A stretch of DNA of 64,000 nucleotides from Sphingopyxis sp. LK2115 (GTDB taxonomy: Bacteria; Pseudomonadota; Alphaproteobacteria; Sphingomonadales; Sphingomonadaceae), in the NCBI RefSeq assembly GCF_014595975.1, contig NZ_JABWGQ010000015.1:62001-126000 (forward strand). The letters are read 5' to 3'. Positions 19,074-27,571 of this stretch are shown one piece after another. Under the pieces are notes generated by a model. That model was not told the origin of the DNA and ran no database searches. It saw nothing but the letters and a program-made list of their open reading frames with translations. The position numbers and the translations under genes were made by a program. Positions within the stretch are counted from its first letter, which is position 1. Each line of letters begins with the position of its first letter.

Positions 19074-19348
19074 ACGAGGTTTCCGAAACCGTCGAGATCA
19101 CCAACCAGCGCGGGCTGCACGCGCGCGCGAGCGCAAAGTTTGTAACCTTCGTCAGCCGCCTGCCCGCAACGGTGACGGTCGAGGTCGAACGCAATGGATC
19201 GCGCGTCAACGGCACCTCGATCATGGGGCTGATGATGCTCGGCGCGGCCAAGGGCGACACGATCACCATCCACACCAGGGGCGACGGGGCCGACGCTGCG
19301 CTGCTCAAACTCGTCGGGCTGGTCAAGGACAGCTTCGGCGAGGATTAG
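19070..19348 (+). CDS. ptsH: Phosphocarrier protein HPr
   Basis: 92 residues from a GTG at 19070 that overlaps the preceding stop. His17 in RGLHARASAKF is the site of PEP-dependent phosphorylation by enzyme I; Ser50 in NGTSIMGLMMLGA is the target of HprK. Together with EIIA it forms the end of the chvI-ptsH operon. Enzyme I is not in the window. Confidence 0.95.
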   Translation: MNEVSETVEITNQRGLHARASAKFVTFVSRLPATVTVEVERNGSRVNGTSIMGLMMLGAAKGDTITIHTRGDGADAALLKLVGLVKDSFGED

Positions 19349-19370
19349 CGGTCCGCCCTTTCTCGTTTGC

Positions 19371-19454
19371 GTGTCCCCGCAAAGGCGGGAACCCCTCGCC
19401 CGCCGGTTCAGGATAGCGCCCACGAGAGGTGCCCCCTCGCCTTTGCGGAGGAAC
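19371..19454. repeat. Palindromic repeat, CCCCGCAAAGGCGGG type
   Basis: GTGTCCCCGCAAAGGCGGGA (19371-19390) and the inverse copy TCGCCTTTGCGGAGGAAC (19437-19454) flank a short spacer. It fills the gap between ptsH and the methyltransferase gene and may act as a 3' boundary of the operon. Confidence 0.6.
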
Positions 19455-19468
19455 GGAAAAGCAGAAAC

Positions 19469-20281
19469 ATGAGCGGTCGTCGTTCCACCATCGAAAGCCT
19501 GTCCAACCCGCTCGTCAAGCGGATGCGCCTGCTGCGCGAAAAACGGCATCGCCGCGCCGAGCGGCTGTTCCTGGCCGAGGGGCTGCGCATCGCGACCGAG
19601 GCACGCGAGGCTGGCGTGCTGCCTGCATGGCTGTTCCTCGGCCCCGATGGCGCCGGGCATCCGCTCGCGCAGGCGCTTATCGACGCGACAATGGCGGCGG
19701 GCGGCGAAGTCATCGACACCACGCCCGCGATCCTGTCGAAACTGTCGGGCAAGGATAATCCGCAAACCATCGTCGGCATCTATGCCGAACCCCAGGCGAC
19801 GCTTGCCGACATAGACCGCGATGCGGCGCCGATCTGGCTGGTCGCCGAACGGCTCCGCGATCCCGGCAATCTCGGCACGATGCTGCGCACCGGCGACGCG
19901 GTCGGCGCGGGCGGGCTGATCCTGCTGGACGACAGCACCGATCCCTATGGCGTCGAGGCGGTTCGCGCGAGCATGGGGGCGATCTTTACGCAAAGCCTTG
20001 TTCAGGCGCGCTGGGACGAGTTCCTGCCCTGGCTGCGCAGCGGAGCGGGCGAACTGGTCGCGACCTGGCTCGGCGACGACGGCGTCGATTATCAGGCGGC
20101 GCGTTACAGCGCGCCGACCTTCATCCTGGTCGGCAATGAATCGCAAGGACTGCCCGCCGAATATGCCGCGGCGGCCGACGTGCGCGTGAAGATGCCGATG
20201 CTGGGCAAGGCCGACAGCCTGAACGCCGCGGTTGCGGCGGCGGTGATGGCCTATGAGGTGCTGAACCAGCGAAGGGACTGA
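19469..20281 (+). CDS. TrmH-family RNA 2'-O-methyltransferase
   Basis: 270 residues. N-terminal substrate-binding domain (about 1-100) with NPLVKRMRLLREKRHRR and LAEGLRIATEA; C-terminal SPOUT domain with the three motifs: ERLRDPGNLGTMLRT (motif 1), LVGNESQGLPAEY (motif 2) and KMPMLGKADSLNAAVAAAVMAYE (motif 3). Methylates a ribose in tRNA or 23S rRNA; the exact target cannot be read from sequence. The longer upstream reading lies in the repeat, so I start at 19469. Confidence 0.92.
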   Translation: MSGRRSTIESLSNPLVKRMRLLREKRHRRAERLFLAEGLRIATEAREAGVLPAWLFLGPDGAGHPLAQALIDATMAAGGEVIDTTPAILSKLSGKDNPQTIVGIYAEPQATLADIDRDAAPIWLVAERLRDPGNLGTMLRTGDAVGAGGLILLDDSTDPYGVEAVRASMGAIFTQSLVQARWDEFLPWLRSGAGELVATWLGDDGVDYQAARYSAPTFILVGNESQGLPAEYAAAADVRVKMPMLGKADSLNAAVAAAVMAYEVLNQRRD

Positions 20282-20347
20282 TGGGGAGCGGCTTTTTTGG
20301 TTCAGCCAGCCGCCAGCATCATGCTATTATCCCATGCTCACGTCCCG

Positions 20348-20436
20348 TTGGCATCGAGCGACGTCGAGATGCGCCTCGACCACGCGCCATGCCGATGGGC
20401 GTTGCGACTTCGCTCGACACGAGCGGAACCAGGGAG
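20348..20436. repeat. Inverted repeat with TCGAGCGA core
   Basis: Words TCGAGCGACGTCGAGATGC (near 20355) and GCGACTTCGCTCGACACGAG (near 20404) form imperfect inverted arms between the methyltransferase and META genes. It is probably another dispersed repeat; only one copy of this type is seen here. Confidence 0.4.
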
Positions 20437-20441
20437 TGTCC

Positions 20442-21149
20442 ATGCCCCGATTCCTTTCCGTCTGCATCCTCGCCCTGACGCTCGCCGCCTGCGCGCCCGC
20501 AGCCGAGACGCCCGCCGGCCCCGGCGAGGCGCCCGCCGCCTATATGGCGCTCGGCACCGAGCCAGGCTGGACGCTCGAGATCACGCCCGCGCGGCTGAAC
20601 TATGCCGGCGACTATGGGGAAACGATGATCGCGGTGCCCAATCCGGGCGCGCAGGCCGCGACGGGGGGCAAACGCTATGCCGCCGGTCGGCTGACGGTCG
20701 ATGTGACGCCCGGCCCGTGCAGCGACGGGATGAGCGATCGCCGTTATGCCGACACGGTGACGGTGGTGGCCGATGGCAAGAGGGTGACGGGATGCGGCGG
20801 CGACATATTGCCGCCCGATGCGCTCGCGGGGACCAGCTGGACCTTCGTGTCGATCGCGGGTGTGCCGGTCGCGCCCGACCGCCCCACCTCGCTGGCGTTT
20901 GACGGCGCGCGGCTGAGTGGCAGCGCGGGCTGCAACCGTTTTTCGGGGAGCTATGCGGTCGCCGACGGCACGCTCACCGCGGGGCCGCTGATGGCGACCA
21001 AAATGGCCTGCCCCGGCGCGGCGATGACGCAGGAAAGCGCCTTCTTCGCGCTGATGCGGGGACCGGTGCGCCTGCATTTCCCGAGCGACGGGACGATGGA
21101 GATCAGCGGCGACGGCGGACAGACCGCGGTGTTGAAGCGGGCGATCTGA
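20442..21149 (+). CDS. META domain lipoprotein
   Basis: 235 residues. The signal MPRFLSVCILALTLAAC predicts lipidation at Cys17. Residues about 35-125 form a YajG/membrane lipoprotein-like beta region (TEPGWTLEITPARLNY, then CSDGMSDRRYADTV); residues about 135-230 are the META/HslJ domain with SLAFDGARLSGSAGCNRFSGSY and TKMACPG. HslJ-type proteins are induced by stress such as novobiocin in E. coli. Envelope location is clear; role is not. Confidence 0.9.
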   Translation: MPRFLSVCILALTLAACAPAAETPAGPGEAPAAYMALGTEPGWTLEITPARLNYAGDYGETMIAVPNPGAQAATGGKRYAAGRLTVDVTPGPCSDGMSDRRYADTVTVVADGKRVTGCGGDILPPDALAGTSWTFVSIAGVPVAPDRPTSLAFDGARLSGSAGCNRFSGSYAVADGTLTAGPLMATKMACPGAAMTQESAFFALMRGPVRLHFPSDGTMEISGDGGQTAVLKRAI

Positions 21150-21174
21150 TCCCTGCCCGGAAAGGCCCGAATAG

Positions 21175-21252
21175 CGTCACCCCGGCGAAGGCCGGGATCG
21201 CACCGTCCCGGCCGCGCACACCGCGGAGGCCCCGGCCTTCGCCAAGGTGACG
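21175..21252. repeat. Palindromic repeat, CACCCCGGCGAAGGCCGGG type
   Basis: CGTCACCCCGGCGAAGGCC (from 21175) and the inverse arm GGCCTTCGCCAAGGTGACG (to 21252) enclose a GC-rich spacer. It lies between the convergent META and rmuC genes. Same family as 976-1042 and 46735-46756. Confidence 0.7.
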
Positions 21253-21302
21253 ATCAATGACAAGCATGTCTGCGCGTTCGCGCGAGGCGGGGACGACGCG
21301 AT

Positions 21303-22658
21303 TCATTCGGCCGCGTCATTCTCCGCGCTCGGCGCCGCCGCAAGCTTTGCCAGCGGCCGCGCCGCCTGTTCGGCGACCGGGAGCGTCGGAATCTCCCGTC
21401 CGCCGGTTTCGATATCCAGCGCCTCGAAACGCCTGGCTTGCGTCAGAACCTGCGATTCGAAGCTGCCGACAAAGGCGTTGTAGGCACCGGTCGCCTGATC
21501 CAGATTCTTGCCGACGCGCGCGATGTGCGCGCCCATCGCCGACATGCGCGCATAAAGCACCTTGCCGAGCATCGCGATTTCGCGTGCCTGGTTGGCAAGC
21601 TTTTCCTGCCTCCACACCGCCGCGACGGTGCGCGCGATCGCGATGAGGTTGGTCGGCGTCGCAAGCAGCACCTTGCGTTCAAAGGCATAGTCCCAAAGCT
21701 CATGGTCATGGTCGAGCGCGGCGGCAAGAAAATGTTCGCCGGGGACGAACATCACGACGAAATCGGGCGTGTCGTCGAACTGGTTCCAATAAGCCTTGGC
21801 GCCAAGCGCATTGACATGCGCCTTCATCGCCGCGGCGTGCGCGGCGAGATGCGCCGCCCTTTCGCCCTCGTCGACCGCGCCGAAGGCGTCCTGATAGGCG
21901 TTGAGCGAAACCTTGGCGTCGATCACCAGGCTCTGGCCGCCGGGCACTTTCACCACGACATCGGGACGCAGCCGCCCGGCTTCGCCGCCATCGACGCTCA
22001 CCTCGGTCTGAAAATCGGCATGTTCGCTAAGCCCGCAGCTTTCGAGCACGTTGCGAAGCTGCTGCTCGCCCCAGCGGCCGCGTGCCTTGGGCGCGTTGCG
22101 CAGCGCGTTGACGAGCTTTGCCGCCTCGCTCGACACGCGCTCGCTCTGCGCGCGCATCGATTCGATCTGACCCTGCAATAATCCGAATGCGCTCTGGCGC
22201 TCGGTCTCGACCTTCTTCACCTCGGTCTCATATTTCTCCAGCCGTTCATGGACGGGTTGGAGCAGCGCCTTCAGATGCTGGCCCGCGCTTTCCTCGCTCT
22301 GCCGGAAGCGCGCCTCTGCGCGGTCAAGGAACGCCTTCTGCGCTTCGCCGAGCATCGTCTGCCCGACTTCGCGAAACTGCGCGGTGAGCGCCGCCTGCGC
22401 CTGGGTGAGCTGCGCGATCTGCGCGTCGTGCGCGGCATCGCGCGCCTTCTGCTCGGCGAGCAGCGCCGCGAGTTGAATGTCCGCTGCCTTGCGTGCCTCG
22501 GCCTCGGCGGCCAGATCGGTCACGGCCGCCTTGAACCGTTCGGCCAGCCCGTCGCGCTCGGCCTTCAGCGCTCCGGCCTCACGGCCGGCGAACAACCAGC
22601 CGACCAGGGCGCCGACGACAAGGGCAACAAGGGCGACGCCAAGCGATAGTCCATCCAT
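21303..22658 (-). CDS. rmuC: DNA recombination protein RmuC
   Basis: 451 residues. N-terminal membrane anchor (SLGVALVALVVGALVGWLF), a long Ala/Glu/Gln-rich coiled coil (about 25-170), then the RmuC nuclease-like domain with NAPKARGRWGEQQLRNVLE, RPDVVVKVPGGQSLVIDAKVSLNAY and FVPGEHFLAAAL. The PD-(D/E)XK-like core fits the proposed endonuclease fold. It limits DNA inversions and has been linked to defence against integrated DNA in some bacteria. It follows the patatin gene at 76 bases on the same strand. Confidence 0.93.
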   Translation of the reverse strand: MDGLSLGVALVALVVGALVGWLFAGREAGALKAERDGLAERFKAAVTDLAAEAEARKAADIQLAALLAEQKARDAAHDAQIAQLTQAQAALTAQFREVGQTMLGEAQKAFLDRAEARFRQSEESAGQHLKALLQPVHERLEKYETEVKKVETERQSAFGLLQGQIESMRAQSERVSSEAAKLVNALRNAPKARGRWGEQQLRNVLESCGLSEHADFQTEVSVDGGEAGRLRPDVVVKVPGGQSLVIDAKVSLNAYQDAFGAVDEGERAAHLAAHAAAMKAHVNALGAKAYWNQFDDTPDFVVMFVPGEHFLAAALDHDHELWDYAFERKVLLATPTNLIAIARTVAAVWRQEKLANQAREIAMLGKVLYARMSAMGAHIARVGKNLDQATGAYNAFVGSFESQVLTQARRFEALDIETGGREIPTLPVAEQAARPLAKLAAAPSAENDAAE

Positions 22659-22734
22659 GGACGGAACATAGGACGAACGCTGCGGGCTTGGCTAGGGGTA
22701 ATCGGACGCGGGTCAGCACGCTGGCGCGGGGTTG

Positions 22735-25056
22735 CTATTCGATCACCCCTATCTCGGTTCGCAATTCGGCGATCAGCGCCGCCACCTTCGGCAACCGCGC
22801 CGCCTCTTCGTCGAGAATCGCATGGAAAGCTCGGCGTTTCATCGCCGCCAGCGCCTCTGCGGACAGCGCGCCCTCGCCGGTCACGCTCGACGCGACGATG
22901 TCGATCAGCCGGTCGGCACCGTGCAAGCGCCCCCAGAGATAGTCATTCTCGCGATAGGCGCGGCTGAAAAAAGCGCCGAAGCTGTTGAACTCGATCCCCT
23001 TCAGCATCGCCGCGGCGCCGCCCTGGCGGATCGCGGTCGCGTCGGAGGGCGAGATGCGGTCGATCTTGATCGGGTCATATTCGTCGAATCCTTCGCCCTG
23101 GAGCAGCGGCAAGGTCGCGATGTCGTAAAAGGGATAGCCCAGATAGGCGAGCAGCAGCACGCGCCGGTCGTCCTTCGGCATCGCCGCGAGCCCCGCGGCG
23201 ATCAGCGCGTCGGCTTCGCCATCGACGGCGGCAAGATCGCGGCGCGCGGCGATCGCGTCGATCCAGTCGCCGGGGCCGGCGTCGGCAGGCAGGTCGAGAT
23301 CGGCGAGCCAGCTGTCGCCTTCGCGGTCCAGATACCGACCGAGCGCCGCAAAGATCGCCTCGCGCATCGCGTCGCACGCGGGATCGCGCGCGTCGCGCCT
23401 TGCCTCGACCGCGGTGTCGAGCTCGCGCGCCAGGAAACGCAGGCGACGGATACGAAAGCCAAGGTCGTGGGTGCGGAAAAAGACGATCGCGTCGCCGCTT
23501 GCCCCGGCTCCCTTCTTCCCCGAAATCCGGTCAAGCCCGCGCGCACGAACCTCGTCCCACAGGGCGACGCGCCGGTTCGCCCGGTGAATCGCGCCCTCGG
23601 CAGGCCGCAGCCGGTCGATCAGGCGCGCAAGATCCTCGATCACCGCCGACAGTTTGAGGTGGCCATAAGGCGCAAAGGCAAAGCCCGCGCGCGCCGCGGC
23701 CTGTTCCTGCGCCTTCGCGCGCCATTTCTGGAGCCGCGCGGGGGTTGGCGTGTCGAGGAAAAAGGTCGTGCCAAAGAGCGCCGCCACCTGTTCCTCGACC
23801 TCGACCTTCATCGCGTCGATGATATGCTGCATCCGGCGAATGCGCCGCGACATACCCTCGATCGCCTCGACATTGTCGCGGATCGGCTGTTCGCGCGGGA
23901 TTTCCGAAAGCGCGCCGAGGATCGTCGGCACGAAACCCGGCAAGCGCGGCTTGTCGCCATCGGCGGGGTCGCCGGGCTTGCCGAAGCTAATCGAGCGAAA
24001 GTCGGGCTTGGGGTCGATATAGACGAAACGGCGGTCAATCTCGCGCCGTGCCGGGCGCTGCTTCAGCGCCGCGATCGCCGGGCGGAAGGGCGCGTTGGCG
24101 AGCACCGAGCCGTCGATCAGCACGCGGTCGGCGGGGTCGCTCGCCTCGCCCGGCGGCAATTGCGCGCGGATGAACGCATCGCGGCCCGGCCAGTCCAGCC
24201 CGCGCTTTTCGAGCACGCGGTCGATCTCGCGCAAGGTGAAGGGCGGGAAGGCGCCGGGAAAGCTGGCGGTCGCGCGCGCCGCCGCCGCAAGCCCCGGCAC
24301 GTCGTCGAGCCGCTTGCCGACACGGCCATCTTCGCGGAAATGCAGGATCAGCCGATGCTCGTCCTCGGTGACGCGCGGCGGGCTGTTGAGCGCGAGGGGG
24401 ACGCTGTGCCCCGCGAAATCGGTGACCGACACGAACAGGTCGATGGGCTGGCCGTCCGGCACCAGCACCGGGCCGCGCGGCGCCGCGTCCATCGCCGCAA
24501 AGGCGTCGAACAGCAGGTGCGAAAAGGTCTCGCCGCCAAAGGGCGGCTCGAACCAGCGCGCACGCACGAAACGCGACAGCTTGGCGCGCACCTCATCCTG
24601 CGCCGCTTCGCCGACGGTGCGGTCGATGCTGTTGCCGCGCCGCTTCATCGCCCAGCCGGCGATCGGCACCGCCCAGAATTTCGTCATTTTCGATAGCGGC
24701 CGGGCGTCGGGGTCGAGCAGATTGTCGACATCGGCACTCTCCAGCCAGAGGTCCGTGAGCGGATCGAGCGATTCGCCCGTCGCCAGCGCGCGGGCAAGAA
24801 AGATACCGTTGATGCCGCCCGCGCTGGCGCCCGCGATAATGTCGGTAAAGACGCGCAGCCGCACATTGCCCTGCGCCTCGATGGCGGCGATCAGGTCACG
24901 ATACACCGCGCCCGCGCCGTCGATCGCGCCGCCGTCGTGAAAGGCGCGCGACGCGACCGCCAGCCGCCACACTTCCTTGGTGACGCCGTGCATATAGACG
25001 GCAAGGCTGATGCCGCCGTAACAAATCAGGGCGAAGCGCAGTTCCTTTTCCCGCAT
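22735..25056 (-). CDS. Patatin-like phospholipase with C-terminal extension
   Basis: 773 residues from the ATG at 25056; the reading continues upstream into non-coding repeat sequence. N-terminal patatin domain: glycine-rich oxyanion strand CYGGISLAVYMHG, nucleophile elbow GASAGG with Ser78, and the dyad aspartate in VLIDGSVLANAPF (the family usually has DGG or DGA, here DGS). The C-terminal 350 residues are a long helical region of the DUF3376 type. Likely a lipid acyl hydrolase, cytosolic or membrane-associated. Divergent from the TonB receptor gene. Confidence 0.9.
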   Translation of the reverse strand: MREKELRFALICYGGISLAVYMHGVTKEVWRLAVASRAFHDGGAIDGAGAVYRDLIAAIEAQGNVRLRVFTDIIAGASAGGINGIFLARALATGESLDPLTDLWLESADVDNLLDPDARPLSKMTKFWAVPIAGWAMKRRGNSIDRTVGEAAQDEVRAKLSRFVRARWFEPPFGGETFSHLLFDAFAAMDAAPRGPVLVPDGQPIDLFVSVTDFAGHSVPLALNSPPRVTEDEHRLILHFREDGRVGKRLDDVPGLAAAARATASFPGAFPPFTLREIDRVLEKRGLDWPGRDAFIRAQLPPGEASDPADRVLIDGSVLANAPFRPAIAALKQRPARREIDRRFVYIDPKPDFRSISFGKPGDPADGDKPRLPGFVPTILGALSEIPREQPIRDNVEAIEGMSRRIRRMQHIIDAMKVEVEEQVAALFGTTFFLDTPTPARLQKWRAKAQEQAAARAGFAFAPYGHLKLSAVIEDLARLIDRLRPAEGAIHRANRRVALWDEVRARGLDRISGKKGAGASGDAIVFFRTHDLGFRIRRLRFLARELDTAVEARRDARDPACDAMREAIFAALGRYLDREGDSWLADLDLPADAGPGDWIDAIAARRDLAAVDGEADALIAAGLAAMPKDDRRVLLLAYLGYPFYDIATLPLLQGEGFDEYDPIKIDRISPSDATAIRQGGAAAMLKGIEFNSFGAFFSRAYRENDYLWGRLHGADRLIDIVASSVTGEGALSAEALAAMKRRAFHAILDEEAARLPKVAALIAELRTEIGVIE

Positions 25057-25227
25057 GGCCGGGTGATAGCGCGGATCGCCGGGCCGCGTCACCCCCGACG
25101 CCGCGCGGTGACGGCCATGCGGCGGCGCGCGGGCGTTCCGATTGACCGTCGCCCCGCCTGTGCGGGGGCGACGCCTTCCTTCGGTCGACACCCGCCCCCA
25201 CCCGCGCCTCTCCCACAAATCTTCTTG

Positions 25228-25239
25228 CATTTGCGAATG
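25228..25239. promoter_or_regulatory. Possible Fur-type operator upstream of the TonB receptor
   Basis: CATTTGCGAATG is a near palindrome (10 of 12 positions) 37 bases before the receptor start, extended by TTG on the left. It resembles alphaproteobacterial iron-regulator sites (TGCAAAT/TTGCGAAT words). The neighbouring genes make iron control likely. Not proven. Confidence 0.4.
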
Positions 25240-25276
25240 TGTCGCACTAGCGGCCGGTCGCAAGCAGGAGTTGATA

Positions 25277-27427
25277 ATGAATCGCAAATGGCTCGTCGCC
25301 GCGTTGCTGTCAGGCGCGCTTCCCTTCCCCGCATTCGCGCAGGACACGCGGCCCGTCGACGAAGCGATTGCGGGCGATGCGGGCGAAACGATCGTCGTCA
25401 CCGCTGCGCGCACCATCCTGCCGCCCAACGCCCTGCCGCTGACGATCGACGTCATCGACAAGGACGCGCTCGACCAGCAGGTCGCCATTTCGGGTTCGGT
25501 CACCGACGCGGTCGCGACGCTGTCGCCCAGCTTTTCGCCGACGCGGCAGAAACTTTCGGGCGCGGGCGAGACGCTGCGCGGCCGCTCGCCGCTCTATGCC
25601 ATCAACGGCATTCCGCAATCGACCCCGCTGCGCGACGGCAGCCGCGATGGTTTCACCATCGACGGCTTTTTCGTCGATCGGGTGGAACTGATCTTCGGAT
25701 CGAACGCCTTGCAGGGGATCGGCGGCACCGGCGGCATCGTCAACCAGGTCACCGTCGGCGCCCCCGCCGACGAGGGTGTGTCGGGCCGCGCGCTGCTTCA
25801 GGCAACCGCCGACAATGACCTCTCCGACGAAGGCATGGGCGGCAAAGTCGCCGGCCTCGTCCAGTATAAGGCGGGGCGCTTCGACGCCTCGGTCGGCGCC
25901 GCATGGGAACGCCGGGGCGTGTTTTTCGACGGCGAGGGGCGCCCGGTCGGCATCAACCTGACGCAGGGCGAGACGCAGGATTCCGAAACCCTCTCCTTGT
26001 TCGGCCGCTTCGGCTATGCCGTCACCGACACGATGCGGCTCGACCTGATCGCGAGCCGCTTCGAGCTGGAGGGCGACGGCGATTATGCCGTGGTTGCGGG
26101 CAACAAGCTCGGCGGCGTGCCGACGAGCGCACAGCCCGGCACGCCGCCCGGCGTTCCCGCGACGAACCGCACCGAAAGCCTTGCATTGTCGCTGACCGAC
26201 AGCGACTTTGGCGGCGGCAATTTCGTCGCCCAGATTTTCTGGAACCGCAGCCGCGACACCTTCGGCGGCGAACCCAATCCGATCGCGACCTTTCAGGATG
26301 CGGCGATCGCGCCCGTCGGCACGCTGTTCGACCAGTCGCAGAACCGCAGCCGCAAATATGGCGGCAAGCTGTCCTATGAACGCGCGGTGCCGGGGCTGGA
26401 AGCGCTGACGCTGATCGCCGGGTTCGACGCGCTGTGGGACACGACCGAACAACGGCTGATCGCAACCGACCGTGTCTGGGTGCCACCGACCGATTTCCGC
26501 AGTCTGGCGCCCTTTGGCCAGGCGAACCTCAAGCTTGCGGGAGGGCTTGTCCGGCTTGCGGGCGGCGTGCGCTATGAAAATGTGAAGATCACGATCGACG
26601 ATTATACGACGCTCGCGTCGGCGGGCCGCACGTTCGTTTCGGGCGGCAGCCCGACCTTCGACGATGTATTGCTGAACGGCGGGGTGATCATCGAGCCGAG
26701 CCCCGGCATCCGCGCCTATGCGAGCTATGCCGAAGGCTACACCGTGCCCGACGTCGGCCGCATCACGCGCGCGGTGCGCACACCCGGCATCGACATCGAC
26801 AGCTTCCTCGACATTTCGCCCATCGTGTCGAACAATCGCGAACTGGGCGTCGAGGTGAAGCGCGGCCCGCTCGACGCCAGCGCAACCTATTTCTGGTCGT
26901 CGAGCAAGAAGGGCCAATTGCTTATCGCACGCCCCGACGGCATTTTCGATGTCCAGCGCCAGCGCGTCGAGATCGAGGGGCTGGAAATCAACCTCGCGGT
27001 CAAGATGCCGATCGACGGGCTGACGCTGTCGGCGGGCTATGCGCATATCGTCGGCCAGTTCGACGACAACGGGGATGACGTGGTCGAAACCGACCTCGAC
27101 GGCGCGAACATTTCGCCCGACCGGCTGAACCTTGCGGCGGCCTATGCCAGCGGCCGCTTTTCGGCGCGGGTGCAGACGCAATTCTATCTGGCACGCAGCT
27201 TCCGCGGCCCGAACCGCGACGCGCGCAACGATTTCGACGGCTACAACCTCACCGACGCAATCGTCCGCTATCAAACACGCCTCGGCGGGGTCAGCCTTGC
27301 GGTGCAAAATCTGTTCGACAAACAATATATCAGCTACGCAAGCGACACCCAGCGGCCGACCGACAATTTCTTCAACTTCGCCGGGCGCGGGCGCAGCTTC
27401 ACGCTGGGGTGGGACTATCGCTTTTAA
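25277..27427 (+). CDS. TonB-dependent outer membrane receptor (siderophore-type)
   Basis: 716 residues; the ATG at 25277 lies six bases after CAGGAG. Signal peptide of about 22 residues, TonB box ETIVVTAAR, plug domain (about 45-165) with SPLYAINGIPQSTPLRDG and GTGGIVNQVT, then a 22-strand barrel ending with Phe (LGWDYRF). Transports a ferric siderophore or similar ligand across the outer membrane with TonB-ExbBD energy. The PepSY membrane gene directly downstream is the usual partner of siderophore receptors in sphingomonads. Confidence 0.94.
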   Translation: MNRKWLVAALLSGALPFPAFAQDTRPVDEAIAGDAGETIVVTAARTILPPNALPLTIDVIDKDALDQQVAISGSVTDAVATLSPSFSPTRQKLSGAGETLRGRSPLYAINGIPQSTPLRDGSRDGFTIDGFFVDRVELIFGSNALQGIGGTGGIVNQVTVGAPADEGVSGRALLQATADNDLSDEGMGGKVAGLVQYKAGRFDASVGAAWERRGVFFDGEGRPVGINLTQGETQDSETLSLFGRFGYAVTDTMRLDLIASRFELEGDGDYAVVAGNKLGGVPTSAQPGTPPGVPATNRTESLALSLTDSDFGGGNFVAQIFWNRSRDTFGGEPNPIATFQDAAIAPVGTLFDQSQNRSRKYGGKLSYERAVPGLEALTLIAGFDALWDTTEQRLIATDRVWVPPTDFRSLAPFGQANLKLAGGLVRLAGGVRYENVKITIDDYTTLASAGRTFVSGGSPTFDDVLLNGGVIIEPSPGIRAYASYAEGYTVPDVGRITRAVRTPGIDIDSFLDISPIVSNNRELGVEVKRGPLDASATYFWSSSKKGQLLIARPDGIFDVQRQRVEIEGLEINLAVKMPIDGLTLSAGYAHIVGQFDDNGDDVVETDLDGANISPDRLNLAAAYASGRFSARVQTQFYLARSFRGPNRDARNDFDGYNLTDAIVRYQTRLGGVSLAVQNLFDKQYISYASDTQRPTDNFFNFAGRGRSFTLGWDYRF

Positions 27428-27434
27428 CCAAACC

Positions 27435-27505
27435 CTTCCCCCCGCGAAGGCGGGGGCACATCTCCGGCCGGCGTCATGCCGGCCCAGTCGGCGATGGGTT
27501 CCCGC
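27435..27505. repeat. Short GC palindromes between receptor and PepSY genes
   Basis: CCCCCGCGAAGGCGGGGG at about 27441-27458 and GGCCGGCGTCATGCCGGCC at about 27466-27484 are two adjacent hairpins. Their cores (GCGAAGGC, CCGGC) match the dispersed repeats elsewhere. They separate two genes that probably share one transcript. Confidence 0.55.
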
Positions 27506-27571
27506 GTTGGCGCTATGCGCCGCGTTCGACTCCGCGCGAACACAAGGCTTTTTCAGGATGACCTTGCCAAA

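Noticed and set aside
21303..25056. rmuC plus patatin as a defence island
   Set aside because: No nucleotide cyclase, no nuclease partner and no mobile signature nearby; the two genes fit ordinary chromosomal context.
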